Of a stretch of DNA of 34,234 bases, positions 1 to 8,494 are shown in pieces. The stretch is from Kiritimatiellia bacterium. GTDB lineage: Bacteria; Verrucomicrobiota; Kiritimatiellia; RFP12; UBA1067. The notes below the pieces were generated by a model that was not told the origin of the DNA, did not search any database, and saw only the letters and a list, made by a program, of their open reading frames with translations. Numbering within the stretch: position 1 is the stretch's first letter; each line of letters begins with the position of its first letter. The position numbers and the translations under genes were made by a program. The DNA is taken from NCBI GenBank assembly GCA_018384485.1, contig JAHBAE010000056.1, forward strand, positions 1 to 34,234. The letters are read 5' to 3'.

Positions 1-18
1 ATTCTCCTATTTTAACTT

Positions 19-95
19 GGTGTCGCGTATTTGGCAAACGGGCTATGTGTAAATTCGAGGTACTTTGAAATCGGGTGTCGTTTATTATGGCAAAC
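19..95. repeat. Imperfect direct repeat pair upstream of rplU
   Basis: Two related stretches sit about 55 bp apart in the first 100 bases: GTGTCG-CGTATT-TGGCAAAC (from about 20) and GTGTCG-TTTATTA-TGGCAAAC (75-95). Both keep the GTGTCG and TGGCAAAC blocks. They lie just upstream of the rplU promoter. I see no convincing reading frame here. They could be activator sites or a decayed duplication; the sequence does not decide. Confidence 0.35.
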
Positions 96-118
96 TGCGG
101 GGTGACTTTGTAGTGGGG

Positions 119-148
119 TTGACAATGGAAGCGGGAAAAGGATATACT
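119..148 (+). promoter_or_regulatory. Sigma-70 type promoter of rplU-rpmA
   Basis: A perfect -35 box TTGACA (119-124) is followed after 18 bp by TATACT (143-148). Transcription should start near 154-156, exactly where the leader hairpin begins. It is the best -35/-10 pair seen in the window, as expected for ribosomal protein genes. Confidence 0.75.
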
Positions 149-153
149 ACATG

Positions 154-195
154 CTCCCAGTTTTTCGTGGAGGGTTTCCACAAGGAAAACGGGAG
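154..195 (+). promoter_or_regulatory. Structured 5' leader hairpin of rplU mRNA
   Basis: A near-continuous 17-bp hairpin fills the predicted leader. CTCCC (154-158) pairs with GGGAG (191-195); GTTTTTC (160-166) pairs with GGAAAAC (184-190) with one G-U; GTGGA (167-171) pairs with TCCAC (177-181) around a GGGTT loop. A159 and A182-A183 bulge out. No T-run follows, so it is not an intrinsic terminator. It ends 5 nt before the GGAAG ribosome binding site. Ribosomal protein leaders often serve autogenous control, so this is a candidate regulatory RNA; that role is inferred. Confidence 0.6.
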
Positions 196-209
196 TGAAA
201 GGAAGAAAA

Positions 210-524
210 ATGGAAGCATACGCAGTACTCGAAACCGGCGGCAAGCAGGTGCTTGTTAAGGTCGGTGACAAGGTCGAGATTGAAAAGCTCTCGGTCGAAG
301 CGGGTCAGGATGCCGTGCTTGAAACTGTTTGCGCAGTTTCCGACGGCACTACCCTTAAGGTTGGCAAGCCCTACGTTGAAGGCGCGAAGGTCACTCTTTC
401 CGTTGCAGGCGTCGTTAAGGGTAAGAAGGTCATCAACTTCAAGGCGAAGCGTCGTAAAGGCGAGCGCCGGAAAGTCGGTCATCGCCAGCAGTTGACCGTC
501 GCCACCGTCACGGCAATCGCGTAA
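210..524 (+). CDS. rplU: 50S ribosomal protein L21
   Basis: L21 is a 23S-rRNA-binding protein of the large ribosomal subunit. The 104-aa product starts with the family N-terminus (YAVLETGGKQ) and has the typical basic C-terminal stretch (KAKRRKGERRKVGHRQ). The ORF track begins at an upstream GTG (195), but the ATG at 210 is preferred: it gives the usual L21 length, and GGAAG lies 4 nt upstream, whereas the GTG lies inside the leader hairpin. rpmA follows after 13 nt, the classic L21-L27 pair. Antisense and out-of-frame ORFs here are shadows. Confidence 0.95.
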   Translation: MEAYAVLETGGKQVLVKVGDKVEIEKLSVEAGQDAVLETVCAVSDGTTLKVGKPYVEGAKVTLSVAGVVKGKKVINFKAKRRKGERRKVGHRQQLTVATVTAIA

Positions 525-537
525 GGAGGATTAGAAA

Positions 538-771
538 ATGGCTACTTCCGCATCTGCTCGCAACGGCCGCGATTCCAACCCTAAGTATCTCGGCGTCAAA
601 GCTTACGACGGTCAGTTCCTCAAGGCCGGCTCCATCATCGTCCGCCAGCGCGGCACGAAGATCCGCCCCGGCAAGAACGTTGGCCTCGGCCGCGATTTCA
701 CCCTCTTCGCCCTTAAGGACGGCAAGGTGAAATTCATCAAGGACGGCAAGTTCGTCACGATTGCAGAATAA
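538..771 (+). CDS. rpmA: 50S ribosomal protein L27
   Basis: L27 is a large-subunit protein whose N-terminal tail reaches the peptidyl transferase centre. The 77-aa product has the family signature [14 protein letters not shown] and the core [20 protein letters not shown] overlaps the rplU stop and gives a well-spaced ribosome binding site. The tail before RNGRDS is only MATSASA, shorter than in E. coli (MAHKKAGGST) and without its His-Lys-Lys. The identity is secure; the tail change is an oddity discussed in the findings. Confidence 0.95.
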   Translation: MATSASARNGRDSNPKYLGVKAYDGQFLKAGSIIVRQRGTKIRPGKNVGLGRDFTLFALKDGKVKFIKDGKFVTIAE

Positions 772-813
772 GGCAATCGTTTGCGCCGCGCTCGTCGCAG
801 CGCACGAATGACA

Positions 814-861
814 AATGACTGATTCTTCGCGCAGGAAGTGCGCTTAGAATCAGTCGTTGTA
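814..861 (+). terminator. Hairpin terminator after rpmA
   Basis: AATGACTGATTCT (814-826) pairs with AGAATCAGTCGTT (846-858, one G-U). After a 2x2 internal mismatch, the inner stem GCGCA/TGCGC (829-833/839-843) closes a GGAAG loop. The 3' side runs into GTTGTATTTA, a weak T-rich tail. It lies between rpmA and the rho promoter, so it probably ends the ribosomal protein transcript; the poor T-tract makes efficiency uncertain. Confidence 0.6.
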
Positions 862-905
862 TTTAGAGCTTTTACTGAAGCAACTGGCAGCCTCAAGAGA
901 CCGCT

Positions 906-934
906 TTCACAGCAAGCGCGTTCTATGGTATAAT
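906..934 (+). promoter_or_regulatory. Promoter of the rho operon, extended -10
   Basis: TTCACA (906-911), one mismatch from consensus, is followed after 17 bp by TATAAT (929-934) with an extended -10 TGG (926-928). The predicted start is near 941, leaving a leader of about 69 nt before rho. The 13-mer TGGTATAATACAC recurs exactly at the argB promoter. Confidence 0.75.
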
Positions 935-942
935 ACACGCAC

Positions 943-984
943 ATCTGCGTTGGAGTACTTTTCTTTTAGGTGCCGCAGATTTTT
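943..984 (+). promoter_or_regulatory. Attenuator-like hairpin in the rho leader
   Basis: ATCTGCG (943-949) pairs with CGCAGAT (974-980), and a further six pairs (GTACTT 955-960 with AGGTGC 968-973, using G-U pairs) extend the stem after a 5-nt bulge. TTTT follows directly. It lies at the very start of the rho transcript. rho is autoregulated by premature termination in E. coli; a similar role here is inferred from position and shape only. Confidence 0.45.
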
Positions 985-1009
985 AATCTCCCCAAGAAAC
1001 TAAAACGAA

Positions 1010-2542
1010 ATGTCTGAAGAATTCGATGTATTCGCCAATGCGCCCGCTCCCAAGGCGGACGCTTCACGTCAAGCCGCAGCTGCAAAGCAGAAGAAATTCC
1101 GCACTTTTAAGAAGTTCACCCGCCCAGGGATGAAGCAGAATAATTCTCCCTTGCGCGGTGCTACCGGGGAGGAGTCGGTAAATCCTCTTCTCAACCCGCC
1201 TTTGCCTGCGGAGCAGCAGTCGGCGGCGGAGCAAGAGAAGTCGCAGCGCGTCAATCGCAATCCAGAGCTTCAGGAATACCGCCTTGCGGATATTCAGATT
1301 TGGCCCGCGCCGCAGATTGTCGAGCGCATGATGCCAGGGGCCGATCCTGAAGAGCTCGGCTCCTACAGGAAACACGAGCTTATCTTCGCGGCGATACGTT
1401 CCTACCTCGCTTCTGGCGGAGCCGTCCGCGCTTCCGGCTGTCTTGAAATCGTGCGCGAGGGGCACGGCTTCCTTCGTTCGGCGAAGAATAACTTCCTTGC
1501 ATGCCCTGAAGATGTCTTCGTCACGCAGCAGCAGATACGCAAGCATGCCCTGCGCACGGGCGATATTGTGGAAGGGCCGATTCGCGATCCTCGCGACAAG
1601 GACCGTTTCTTCTGCCTCGGCAATGTCGTTACGGTGAACGGCAAGGAGCCTTCTGTTGCGGCCCGCGTTATCCATTTTGAAAACCTTACGGCCACATTTC
1701 CTACGCGCCGCATTATTTTCGAGACTGATCCGAAAGAATATTCCACGCGCGTTGTCGACCTTTTTACGCCGGTCGGTTTCGGTCAGCGCGGGCTAATCAT
1801 CGCGCCTCCTCGAGTGGGGAAAACCGTACTTCTCCAGAAGATGGCCAATGCCATCTCCACCAACCATCCTGAGGCGATGCTCATCATTCTGCTTATCGAC
1901 GAGCGCCCCGAGGAAGTCACCGATATGCAGCGCAATACGAAGGCGATGGTTCTTTCCTCGACCTTTGATGAAGAGCCGCAGCACCATGTTAATGTCACCG
2001 AGATGGTGCTTGAAATGTCGAAGCGTCAAGTTGAAAACGGGCGCGATGTGATCATTCTTATGGATTCGCTCACCCGTATGGCTCGCGCTTACAATACCGT
2101 TCAGCCCCATTCCGGCAAAATTCTTACCGGCGGCGTTGACGCGCTTGCGATGCATCGGCCGAAGCGTTTCTTCGGCGCGGCCCGCAACATTGAAGGCGGC
2201 GGCTCGCTCACGATTATCGCGACGGGGCTTGTCGACACAGGCTCGCGTATGGATGAGGTTATCTTTGAAGAGTTTAAAGGCACCGGCAACATGGAAATCG
2301 TCCTTGACCGCAGCCTTGCCGACAAGCGCATTTATCCGGCGATAGATATTGAGAAGTCTGGTACGCGCAAGGAGGATTTGCTCTTGGATCCTCTTGAGCT
2401 TGAAAAGACATGGGGCTTAAGGCGTTTCCTGGCTCAAGCAGGCTCGGAAAACGCGATGAAGAGCGTTCTTAATTCGCTTAAAAAGACGCAGTCGAATCCG
2501 CAGTTCCTTCTCGCGCTTGACATTAAAAACAAGGATGCTTGA
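1010..2542 (+). CDS. rho: Transcription termination factor Rho
   Basis: Rho is a hexameric RNA-dependent ATPase that releases RNA polymerase from transcripts. The 510-aa product has a basic, low-complexity N-terminal extension of about 85 residues ([11 protein letters not shown]), a Rho-N-like helical region (about 86-136), the cold-shock-like RNA-binding domain (about 140-215) and the RecA-like ATPase. Visible motifs are the P-loop APPRVGKT (about 265-272), [22 protein letters not shown] and the Q-loop region [10 protein letters not shown]. The P-loop has Arg-Val where E. coli has Lys-Ala. The start at 1010 lacks a strong ribosome binding site. uvrA follows immediately. Confidence 0.95.
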   Translation: MSEEFDVFANAPAPKADASRQAAAAKQKKFRTFKKFTRPGMKQNNSPLRGATGEESVNPLLNPPLPAEQQSAAEQEKSQRVNRNPELQEYRLADIQIWPAPQIVERMMPGADPEELGSYRKHELIFAAIRSYLASGGAVRASGCLEIVREGHGFLRSAKNNFLACPEDVFVTQQQIRKHALRTGDIVEGPIRDPRDKDRFFCLGNVVTVNGKEPSVAARVIHFENLTATFPTRRIIFETDPKEYSTRVVDLFTPVGFGQRGLIIAPPRVGKTVLLQKMANAISTNHPEAMLIILLIDERPEEVTDMQRNTKAMVLSSTFDEEPQHHVNVTEMVLEMSKRQVENGRDVIILMDSLTRMARAYNTVQPHSGKILTGGVDALAMHRPKRFFGAARNIEGGGSLTIIATGLVDTGSRMDEVIFEEFKGTGNMEIVLDRSLADKRIYPAIDIEKSGTRKEDLLLDPLELEKTWGLRRFLAQAGSENAMKSVLNSLKKTQSNPQFLLALDIKNKDA

Positions 2543-2568
2543 TCGAGGAGCGCCCGCCGCGTGCGAAT

Positions 2569-5394
2569 ATGGATATTTCGATAAAAAAAGCGTCGGTCCA
2601 CAATCTCAAGGGGATTGATGTCGTAATTCCTCGGAATTCCCTCACTGTCGTGACGGGGCTTTCCGGGAGCGGCAAGTCGTCTCTTGCGTTCGATACTCTC
2701 TATGCCGAGGGTCAGCGGCGTTATGTGGAATCACTCTCGGCTTACGCCCGTCAGTTTCTTGAACGGATGCAAAAGCCTGACGTCGAAAAGATCGAAGGGC
2801 TTTCACCTGCAATTTCTATCGAGCAGCACACTACTAGCGGCAATCCTCGTTCAATTGTCGCGACGGTGACGGAGATACACGATTATTTGCGAATACTCTA
2901 CGGCTCTGTCGCCGTGGCGCACTGCCCACACTGCGGCAAGGCCGTTTCACGGCAGTCGGCTGAGCAGATCGTGGACGCGCTTCTCGCCGAAGGTGAAGGA
3001 CGCAAGATTATATATGCGCCTGTTGTTGCGGGCAAGAAGGGACGGCACGAATCTGTTTTTGAGATGCTCGGCCGCGCCGGTTTTGCGCGCGTGAGAGTTG
3101 ATGGGCAGATGTATCCGATAGAGGAAGCCCCCGCGCTCGACAAAAAGAAAGCGCATACGATTGATGTGGTTGTCGACCGCCTTTCCTTCCCGTGCGACAA
3201 AACGCGCCTTTCCGATTCTGTAGAGCTCGCGCTCAAGACGGGCAAGGGAGTCCTTTTTGTGGAAACGCTCAGCCAGGACGGCGCTCCTTCAAGGATGCGC
3301 TCGTTTTCCGAGCTTAACGCCTGCGTTGATTGCGGCATCTCGTTCGATGAGTTGCGTCCGCGTTCGTTCTCCTTCAATTCTCCGTTTGGAGCGTGCCCTA
3401 CATGCGCAGGGCTTGGGCAGCTTTACTATTTCGATGAAGATCTCGTTGTCCCCGATAAATCGCTCCCTCTGCGCGAATGCATCCACCCGTGGCGGCGCGC
3501 GGGGCATAACGCGATAATGTATTACAATGCTCTTCTCGAGCAGATTGCCAAGCAGTACAATGTGAAGCTCTCCACGCCTTACGAGAAGCTGCCCGCCTCA
3601 TTCCGCCGAGGCCTCATGCACGGCTTTAAGGATGATCTTGTCCTTCCCTGGCGCAGCGTCGACAGGCCTTTCGAGGGTGTGCTTGCCGTTCTTCAAAAGC
3701 GCCTTGAAGAGGCGGAGGACGAGGAGACGCGCGCTAAGTACGAATCGTATCAGAGCGACCGCACGTGTCCTGATTGCCGCGGTGCGAGGCTTAATGAATT
3801 CTCGCGTGCCGCGAAAGTCTGCGGCAAGACTCTCGTCGAAGTTATGCAAATGCCTGTGACGGAGGCGCTTGCGTTTTTTGTGGCGCTTGAGAAAGGGCAG
3901 TTTTCTAATGACTTCGATTATGCCCGCGCGAAGATGGAAGGGCTTAAAGATGTAGTTGCGGAAATAATCCGCCGCTTGCAATTCCTTCTTGATGTAGGGC
4001 TTGATTATCTTACGCTCTCGCGGCCTTCGGCTACGCTTTCCGGCGGCGAGATGCAGCGCATTCGCCTTGCAACGCAAATCGGTTCGGGGCTGACCGGCGT
4101 TCTTTACGTTCTCGATGAGCCTACGATCGGGCTGCACCCTAGGGATAACGAGAGGCTCATTTCCGCGCTCAAGGGGCTGCGCGACCGCGGCAATACAGTC
4201 GTTGTCGTGGAGCACGATGAAGAGATGATGCGCGCCGCTGATTACATTGTCGACCTCGGCCCCGGCGCAGGGCGCGAAGGCGGGCGCTTGATGTATCAAG
4301 GGCCTTTTGAGGGGCTTTTGGGTTGCAGCTCGCTGACAGCCGATTATCTTGCCCACCGCAAGAGCGTTGTGCCGGAGAATCTCAAGGTAAGACATCTCCA
4401 GCCGCCCGGAAAAGGAGCGTATCTTTCCGTTCACGGTGCAGCGGGGCACAACCTTAAAAATGTGACGGCGCATTTCCCCGTCGGTGCGTTTACCGTTGTC
4501 ACGGGTGTGTCGGGCTCGGGCAAGTCAACACTCGTCGACGAGACTTTAAAGCGCGCTCTCATGCGCAAGTTTTATAATTCAAAGGAGCGGCCTGAGAAAT
4601 ATCTGCGAATTTCAGGCGCTGAAAATTTCGACAAGATAATCGAGATCGATCAGTCGCCCATCGGCCGCACCCCGCGTTCCAATCCTGCAACTTACGTGGG
4701 CTTTTTCTCGGAGATTCGCTCGCTTATGGCGATGACGGAAGAGGCGAAGGCTCGCGGCTATGCGGCGGGAAGGTTTTCCTTTAACGTAAAAGGCGGGCGT
4801 TGTGAAGTCTGCGGCGGCGACGGCGTGCAGAAGCTTGAGATGAGTTTTCTTCCCGATGTTTACGTCAAATGCGATCAATGCGGCGGGCGCAGGTTCAATT
4901 CTGAAACGCTTGAAGTGACTTACAACGGAAAGAGCATTGCCGACATTCTCGACATGACGGTTTCGGAGGCGTGCGCGTTTTTTGCGAAGGTTCCGTCTCT
5001 TGCGCGCAAGTTGAAGACGCTCGAAGATGTGGGGCTTGGGTATATCGGCCTAGGGCAGCCGGCCACAACTCTTTCAGGCGGCGAGGCGCAGCGCATTAAA
5101 CTTTCGACTGAGCTTTCGCGCCGCTCAACAGGGAGGACGTTATACCTTCTTGACGAGCCTACCACAGGGCTTCACTTCGATGATGTCGCAAAGCTGATGA
5201 AGATTCTTCTTTCGCTTCGCGATCAAGGCAATACGGTCATCGTCATCGAGCATAACATCGACGTTATGAAGTGCGCCGACTGGATTGTTGATATGGGGCC
5301 TGGCGGCGGCGATGGCGGTGGGCGCGTAGTGTGCGAAGGGCCTATTGAAAAAATCCGCGCCTGCAAGGAATCGTTTACCGGGCGGTTTATCTGA
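2569..5394 (+). CDS. uvrA: Excinuclease ABC subunit A
   Basis: UvrA is the damage-sensing ATPase of nucleotide excision repair. The 941-aa product has two ABC modules: Walker [10 protein letters not shown] (30-38) and GVSGSGKST (about 646-654), and signature/Walker B pairs LSGGEMQR...LDEPTIGLH (about 490) and LSGGEAQR...LDEPTTGLH (about 835). A CX2C-X19-CX2C zinc finger (C745, C748, C768, C771) and an N-terminal zinc motif starting CPHCG are intact. The ORF track starts at a TTG (2539) overlapping the rho stop. I prefer the ATG at 2569 because the protein then begins like other UvrAs ([14 protein letters not shown]), but the TTG has an AAGGA nearby and cannot be excluded. Confidence 0.95.
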   Translation: MDISIKKASVHNLKGIDVVIPRNSLTVVTGLSGSGKSSLAFDTLYAEGQRRYVESLSAYARQFLERMQKPDVEKIEGLSPAISIEQHTTSGNPRSIVATVTEIHDYLRILYGSVAVAHCPHCGKAVSRQSAEQIVDALLAEGEGRKIIYAPVVAGKKGRHESVFEMLGRAGFARVRVDGQMYPIEEAPALDKKKAHTIDVVVDRLSFPCDKTRLSDSVELALKTGKGVLFVETLSQDGAPSRMRSFSELNACVDCGISFDELRPRSFSFNSPFGACPTCAGLGQLYYFDEDLVVPDKSLPLRECIHPWRRAGHNAIMYYNALLEQIAKQYNVKLSTPYEKLPASFRRGLMHGFKDDLVLPWRSVDRPFEGVLAVLQKRLEEAEDEETRAKYESYQSDRTCPDCRGARLNEFSRAAKVCGKTLVEVMQMPVTEALAFFVALEKGQFSNDFDYARAKMEGLKDVVAEIIRRLQFLLDVGLDYLTLSRPSATLSGGEMQRIRLATQIGSGLTGVLYVLDEPTIGLHPRDNERLISALKGLRDRGNTVVVVEHDEEMMRAADYIVDLGPGAGREGGRLMYQGPFEGLLGCSSLTADYLAHRKSVVPENLKVRHLQPPGKGAYLSVHGAAGHNLKNVTAHFPVGAFTVVTGVSGSGKSTLVDETLKRALMRKFYNSKERPEKYLRISGAENFDKIIEIDQSPIGRTPRSNPATYVGFFSEIRSLMAMTEEAKARGYAAGRFSFNVKGGRCEVCGGDGVQKLEMSFLPDVYVKCDQCGGRRFNSETLEVTYNGKSIADILDMTVSEACAFFAKVPSLARKLKTLEDVGLGYIGLGQPATTLSGGEAQRIKLSTELSRRSTGRTLYLLDEPTTGLHFDDVAKLMKILLSLRDQGNTVIVIEHNIDVMKCADWIVDMGPGGGDGGGRVVCEGPIEKIRACKESFTGRFI

Positions 5395-5412
5395 TTTGTT
5401 GACAAGGAGGCA

Positions 5413-6987
5413 ATGATGAGCGAGAAGCGCACTGTAATAAGAGGAGGCACGATTGTCGATGGCACCGGGCGCCGCGCTTTTAAAGGTGATGTCGTGATAG
5501 AAGGCGACAAAATCGCCTCCGTTCTTCCGTCTGAGCAGGCGCCTCGCGACGGATACGCCGCGGATGAGACGCTTGATGCCGCCTCTTGCCTTGTTACGCC
5601 AGGCTTTATAGACGCACACGCCCATTCCGACGCGTATTTGATTCTTGAGCCGGATGCGCCGTCGAAAATTTCGCAGGGCATCACCACGGAGATAAACGGC
5701 CAGTGCGGCGGAAGTGCAGCTCCGCGTTACGGGGAGGCGCGCCTTTCTTCCGATTGGGCGTCGCTTCTCGGCGAGAAACTCGTGTGGAGGTCGTTCGCCG
5801 AATATAGAAGTGTGCTTGAGAAATCCCGCCCCGCAATCAACTCCGTCCAATTTGTGGGGCACAACACTTTACGCTCTTCAGTCGTCGGGTACGCGCCGCG
5901 TGAATCGACCGAGGAGGAGCTAAATAAAATGAGGTCGCTCCTTGACGAGGCTCTTGATGCGGGCTGGTACGGCATTACCACGGGCCTTATCTATCAGCCG
6001 GGCAAGTACGCTTCGAAGCAGGAAGTTTTTGCCCTTGCGAAGGCGGCGGCGGGAAAAGGCGCATTCTACGCCACTCACATGCGCTCGGAAGGCGATGGAG
6101 TCTTAGAGGCGATAGATGAAGTTCTGGAACTTGTAAAAGCGACGAACGTGCGCGCCGAGATTTCTCATCTTAAAACGAGCGGCGAGAGAAATTGGAATAA
6201 GATCGACGCCGTCCTTGAAAAAGTCGAAAGCGCGGTGGACGAGGGCCTGCTTCTCGGCGCCGACCGCTATCCATACTGCGCCGCGGGGACCGATCTTGAC
6301 ATAGTTCTCCCCGATTGGGCGCAAGCAGGAGGCGTTACGGCGGAAATCGCGCGCCTTTCCGACAGACAAACGCGCTTGCGGATTATCGATGAGATTGAAA
6401 AATCCGGCCGCGATTGGTCGAAGGTGATGATAGGCGGAACTTGGACGCAAAAGACGAAGGCGATGTCGGGCAAGACCATCGCGGAGATTCTTCAAGGCGG
6501 CGCATCATCAAGCGCAGGCGAGATAGTGTGTGAAATCTTAGAGGCAGACGAATGTCGTACGGGCGCTTTCTTCTTTGGAATGAGCGAAGACAATCTCGAT
6601 AAGATCCTCGCAAAAGACTGGGTGGTGCCAGGCTCAGACGCATCGCTCCGCGCTCCGTGGGGGCCGCTTGGCGCCGATCATCCTCATCCGCGCGCTTACG
6701 GGACGATGCCGGAATTCTACCGCCGCCTTCGCAAACTCGGCTTTTCTCTTGAGGAGGCCGTTTCAAGGATGACATCATCTCCTGCGCGCCGCTTTGCCAT
6801 TCGCGACCGCGGCGTTATAGAAAGAGGAAAATTTGCAGATGTGATCGTTTGGAAGGAGGATGAATTTGCGTCAACTTCCACATATCTAAAGCCGCACAGC
6901 TTTGCAAAGGGGATGAAAGCAGTTTTTGTAAACGGCATTCTTCATGGGAAAGGCCGCGAGAATGCAGGGAGATTTATTGAGCGATGA
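5413..6987 (+). CDS. N-acyl-D-amino-acid deacylase (D-aminoacylase family)
   Basis: This amidohydrolase-superfamily enzyme is predicted to remove the acyl group from N-acyl-D-amino acids. The 524-aa product has a small beta N-terminal part (RGGTIVDGTGRR), the metal motif DAHAHSD, the family's GITTEINGQCGGSAAP with its cysteine ligand, HMRSEGDG, ISHLKTSG and the catalytic-Asp region GSDASLRAPWGP. The order matches D-aminoacylases, but substrate cannot be read from sequence; D-glutamate or dipeptide substrates are possible. AAGGAGG (5404-5410) precedes two tandem ATGs (5413, 5416); the second has better spacing. It lies 18 nt after uvrA and overlaps tatD by 4 nt. Confidence 0.85.
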   Translation: MMSEKRTVIRGGTIVDGTGRRAFKGDVVIEGDKIASVLPSEQAPRDGYAADETLDAASCLVTPGFIDAHAHSDAYLILEPDAPSKISQGITTEINGQCGGSAAPRYGEARLSSDWASLLGEKLVWRSFAEYRSVLEKSRPAINSVQFVGHNTLRSSVVGYAPRESTEEELNKMRSLLDEALDAGWYGITTGLIYQPGKYASKQEVFALAKAAAGKGAFYATHMRSEGDGVLEAIDEVLELVKATNVRAEISHLKTSGERNWNKIDAVLEKVESAVDEGLLLGADRYPYCAAGTDLDIVLPDWAQAGGVTAEIARLSDRQTRLRIIDEIEKSGRDWSKVMIGGTWTQKTKAMSGKTIAEILQGGASSSAGEIVCEILEADECRTGAFFFGMSEDNLDKILAKDWVVPGSDASLRAPWGPLGADHPHPRAYGTMPEFYRRLRKLGFSLEEAVSRMTSSPARRFAIRDRGVIERGKFADVIVWKEDEFASTSTYLKPHSFAKGMKAVFVNGILHGKGRENAGRFIER

Positions 6988-7733
6988 GACTTTACGATAC
7001 GCATTGCCATTTTGAATCGTGCAATGAGAATGATGTTTTGGAAATTCTTCTCCGCGCGAAGGAAGCGGGGGTTGAATCGCTTGTTGCGATAGGAGGCTCG
7101 GAAGAACTTAATAAAGCCGCCGTTTTCGCCGAGCGCGTGGCCTCGGAGCATGAAGGAACGCCTTCCGTCAGGTGTGCCGTAGGTTACGATCGCGATCAAA
7201 TAGGAAAGGCGAGAATTGAAATTCCTCCCTCCGTTACTCCCATCGCGTGGGGAGAGATTGGGCTCGACTATTATTATTCGGCCGATACGAGAGAGAAGCA
7301 GCTGGAGCTTTTTGCTCATGAGCTCGAAGAGGCGCGTTCGCGCAATCTTCCCGTCATCATCCATACGCGCGAGGCTGATGATGACACTCTCGCGCTTCTG
7401 CGTGAGATACCCTCTCGCGGAATCATCCACTGCTACACGGGAACACCCGAAAGCGCTCGCGCGTTTCTTGACGCAGGCTTTTACATTTCATTTTCAGGCA
7501 TCATAACTTTTCGTTTGGCCGATAACATCCGCGCCGCGGCGGCCGTCGTCCCGAATGATATGCTTCTCATAGAGACGGATTCTCCTTTCCTCGCTCCCAT
7601 TCCGATGCGTGGAAAGAAAAATGAGCCTGCCTATATCCGCCATACGGCAGAATTCATCGCCAAGGCGCGCGGGATGTCGCTTGAGGCTTTTGCCGAGCTT
7701 ACCTACGCCAACGCAGAGAGGGCATTTTCATGA
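6984..7733 (+). CDS. tatD: TatD family metal-dependent deoxyribonuclease
   Basis: TatD proteins are TIM-barrel hydrolases with 3'-5' exonuclease or AP-endonuclease activity in DNA quality control. The 249-aa product shows the metal motif DTHCHFES at the N-terminus, GEIGLDYYYS, LPVIIHTREADDD, IIHCYTGTPE and the C-terminal ETDSPFLAP, all in canonical order. The start overlaps the upstream stop (ATGA) and the stop overlaps rsmE (ATGA), indicating translational coupling. Paralogues within the TatD/YcfH group are hard to separate, so the symbol is a family label. Confidence 0.88.
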   Translation: MRLYDTHCHFESCNENDVLEILLRAKEAGVESLVAIGGSEELNKAAVFAERVASEHEGTPSVRCAVGYDRDQIGKARIEIPPSVTPIAWGEIGLDYYYSADTREKQLELFAHELEEARSRNLPVIIHTREADDDTLALLREIPSRGIIHCYTGTPESARAFLDAGFYISFSGIITFRLADNIRAAAAVVPNDMLLIETDSPFLAPIPMRGKKNEPAYIRHTAEFIAKARGMSLEAFAELTYANAERAFS

Positions 7734-8479
7734 ACCGCATTCTTTTCGACAAGAGCGAGATTATTTCCGGCGTCGCGACTTTCGATGATGTTCGCGCCGA
7801 GCATGCGGTGAAGGTTCTGCACGTGGAGAAGGGACAGATTCTAAAGACCGGCGAGATTGACGGCTGCATCGGCACTTCTGAGGTTTTGTCCGTTTCGGAA
7901 GAAGGCGGCAAATATTCGGTGAGCGTAAAAGTTTCGCATCAGATGCCTTCAATGAAGCCGTGGGCCGATCTCGTCCTCGCCCCGCCCCGCCCGCGTGTAA
8001 TGAAGAGGCTTCTGCCGCAGCTTGCCGCGCTTGGAGTCGGGAAAATCGTCCTCGTTGGCGCGAAGAAAGTAGAGAAAGATTTTTGGGGCGCGACTCTTCT
8101 GAAAAGCGAAGTGTATAAGCCTCTTCTCATAGACGGGCTGATGCAATCCGGCTCGTCGTTGATGCCCGAGTTGCTCGTTCGCCGCGCATTCAGGCGTTTC
8201 CTTGCAGATGAGCTTGATGTTCTTTTCCCGTCACACTTGCGATATGTAGCCCACCCTTCGGCCTCAGCCACGCCTCCGCTTGCGCCGGCACAGGGAGGAA
8301 AGAGAGTCCTTCTTGCCGTCGGGCCGGAAGGCGGCTGGACAGATGATGAGGTTGCGTTACTTGAGGAGAAGGGGTTTGCCCGCTATTCATTAGGGCCGAG
8401 GATACTGCGCACCGACACGGCTCTCGTAGCTCTTATCGCAAGGCTTATGGAGCGCTTTGATCCTGCAGGGCTTGGTTGA
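7730..8479 (+). CDS. rsmE: 16S rRNA m3U1498 methyltransferase RsmE
   Basis: RsmE is a SPOUT-class enzyme that methylates N3 of U1498 in 16S rRNA. The 249-aa product has an N-terminal PUA-like region with HVEKGQ near residue 32, then the knotted SPOUT domain ending with the AdoMet-binding signature AVGPEGGWTDDEV and SLGPRILRTDTA. Length and motif order are normal. It is the last gene of the rho-uvrA group; the next gene is convergent, only 15 nt away, with no clear terminator between them. Confidence 0.9.
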   Translation: MNRILFDKSEIISGVATFDDVRAEHAVKVLHVEKGQILKTGEIDGCIGTSEVLSVSEEGGKYSVSVKVSHQMPSMKPWADLVLAPPRPRVMKRLLPQLAALGVGKIVLVGAKKVEKDFWGATLLKSEVYKPLLIDGLMQSGSSLMPELLVRRAFRRFLADELDVLFPSHLRYVAHPSASATPPLAPAQGGKRVLLAVGPEGGWTDDEVALLEEKGFARYSLGPRILRTDTALVALIARLMERFDPAGLG

Positions 8480-8494
8480 CGGGCGAGGAAAACG

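Noticed and set aside
65-259. 64-aa + strand ORF at the left edge
   Set aside because: It crosses the rplU promoter, leader hairpin and start codon in another frame and has no recognisable features.
2539-2568. TTG start for uvrA overlapping the rho stop
   Set aside because: The extra ten residues have no counterpart in UvrA proteins; the ATG at 2569 gives the normal N-terminus. Kept as a possible alternative only.
3598-4473. 291-aa minus-strand ORF opposite uvrA
   Set aside because: It lies fully antisense to a well-conserved gene, has no family motifs, and long antisense ORFs are expected opposite GC-rich coding sequence.
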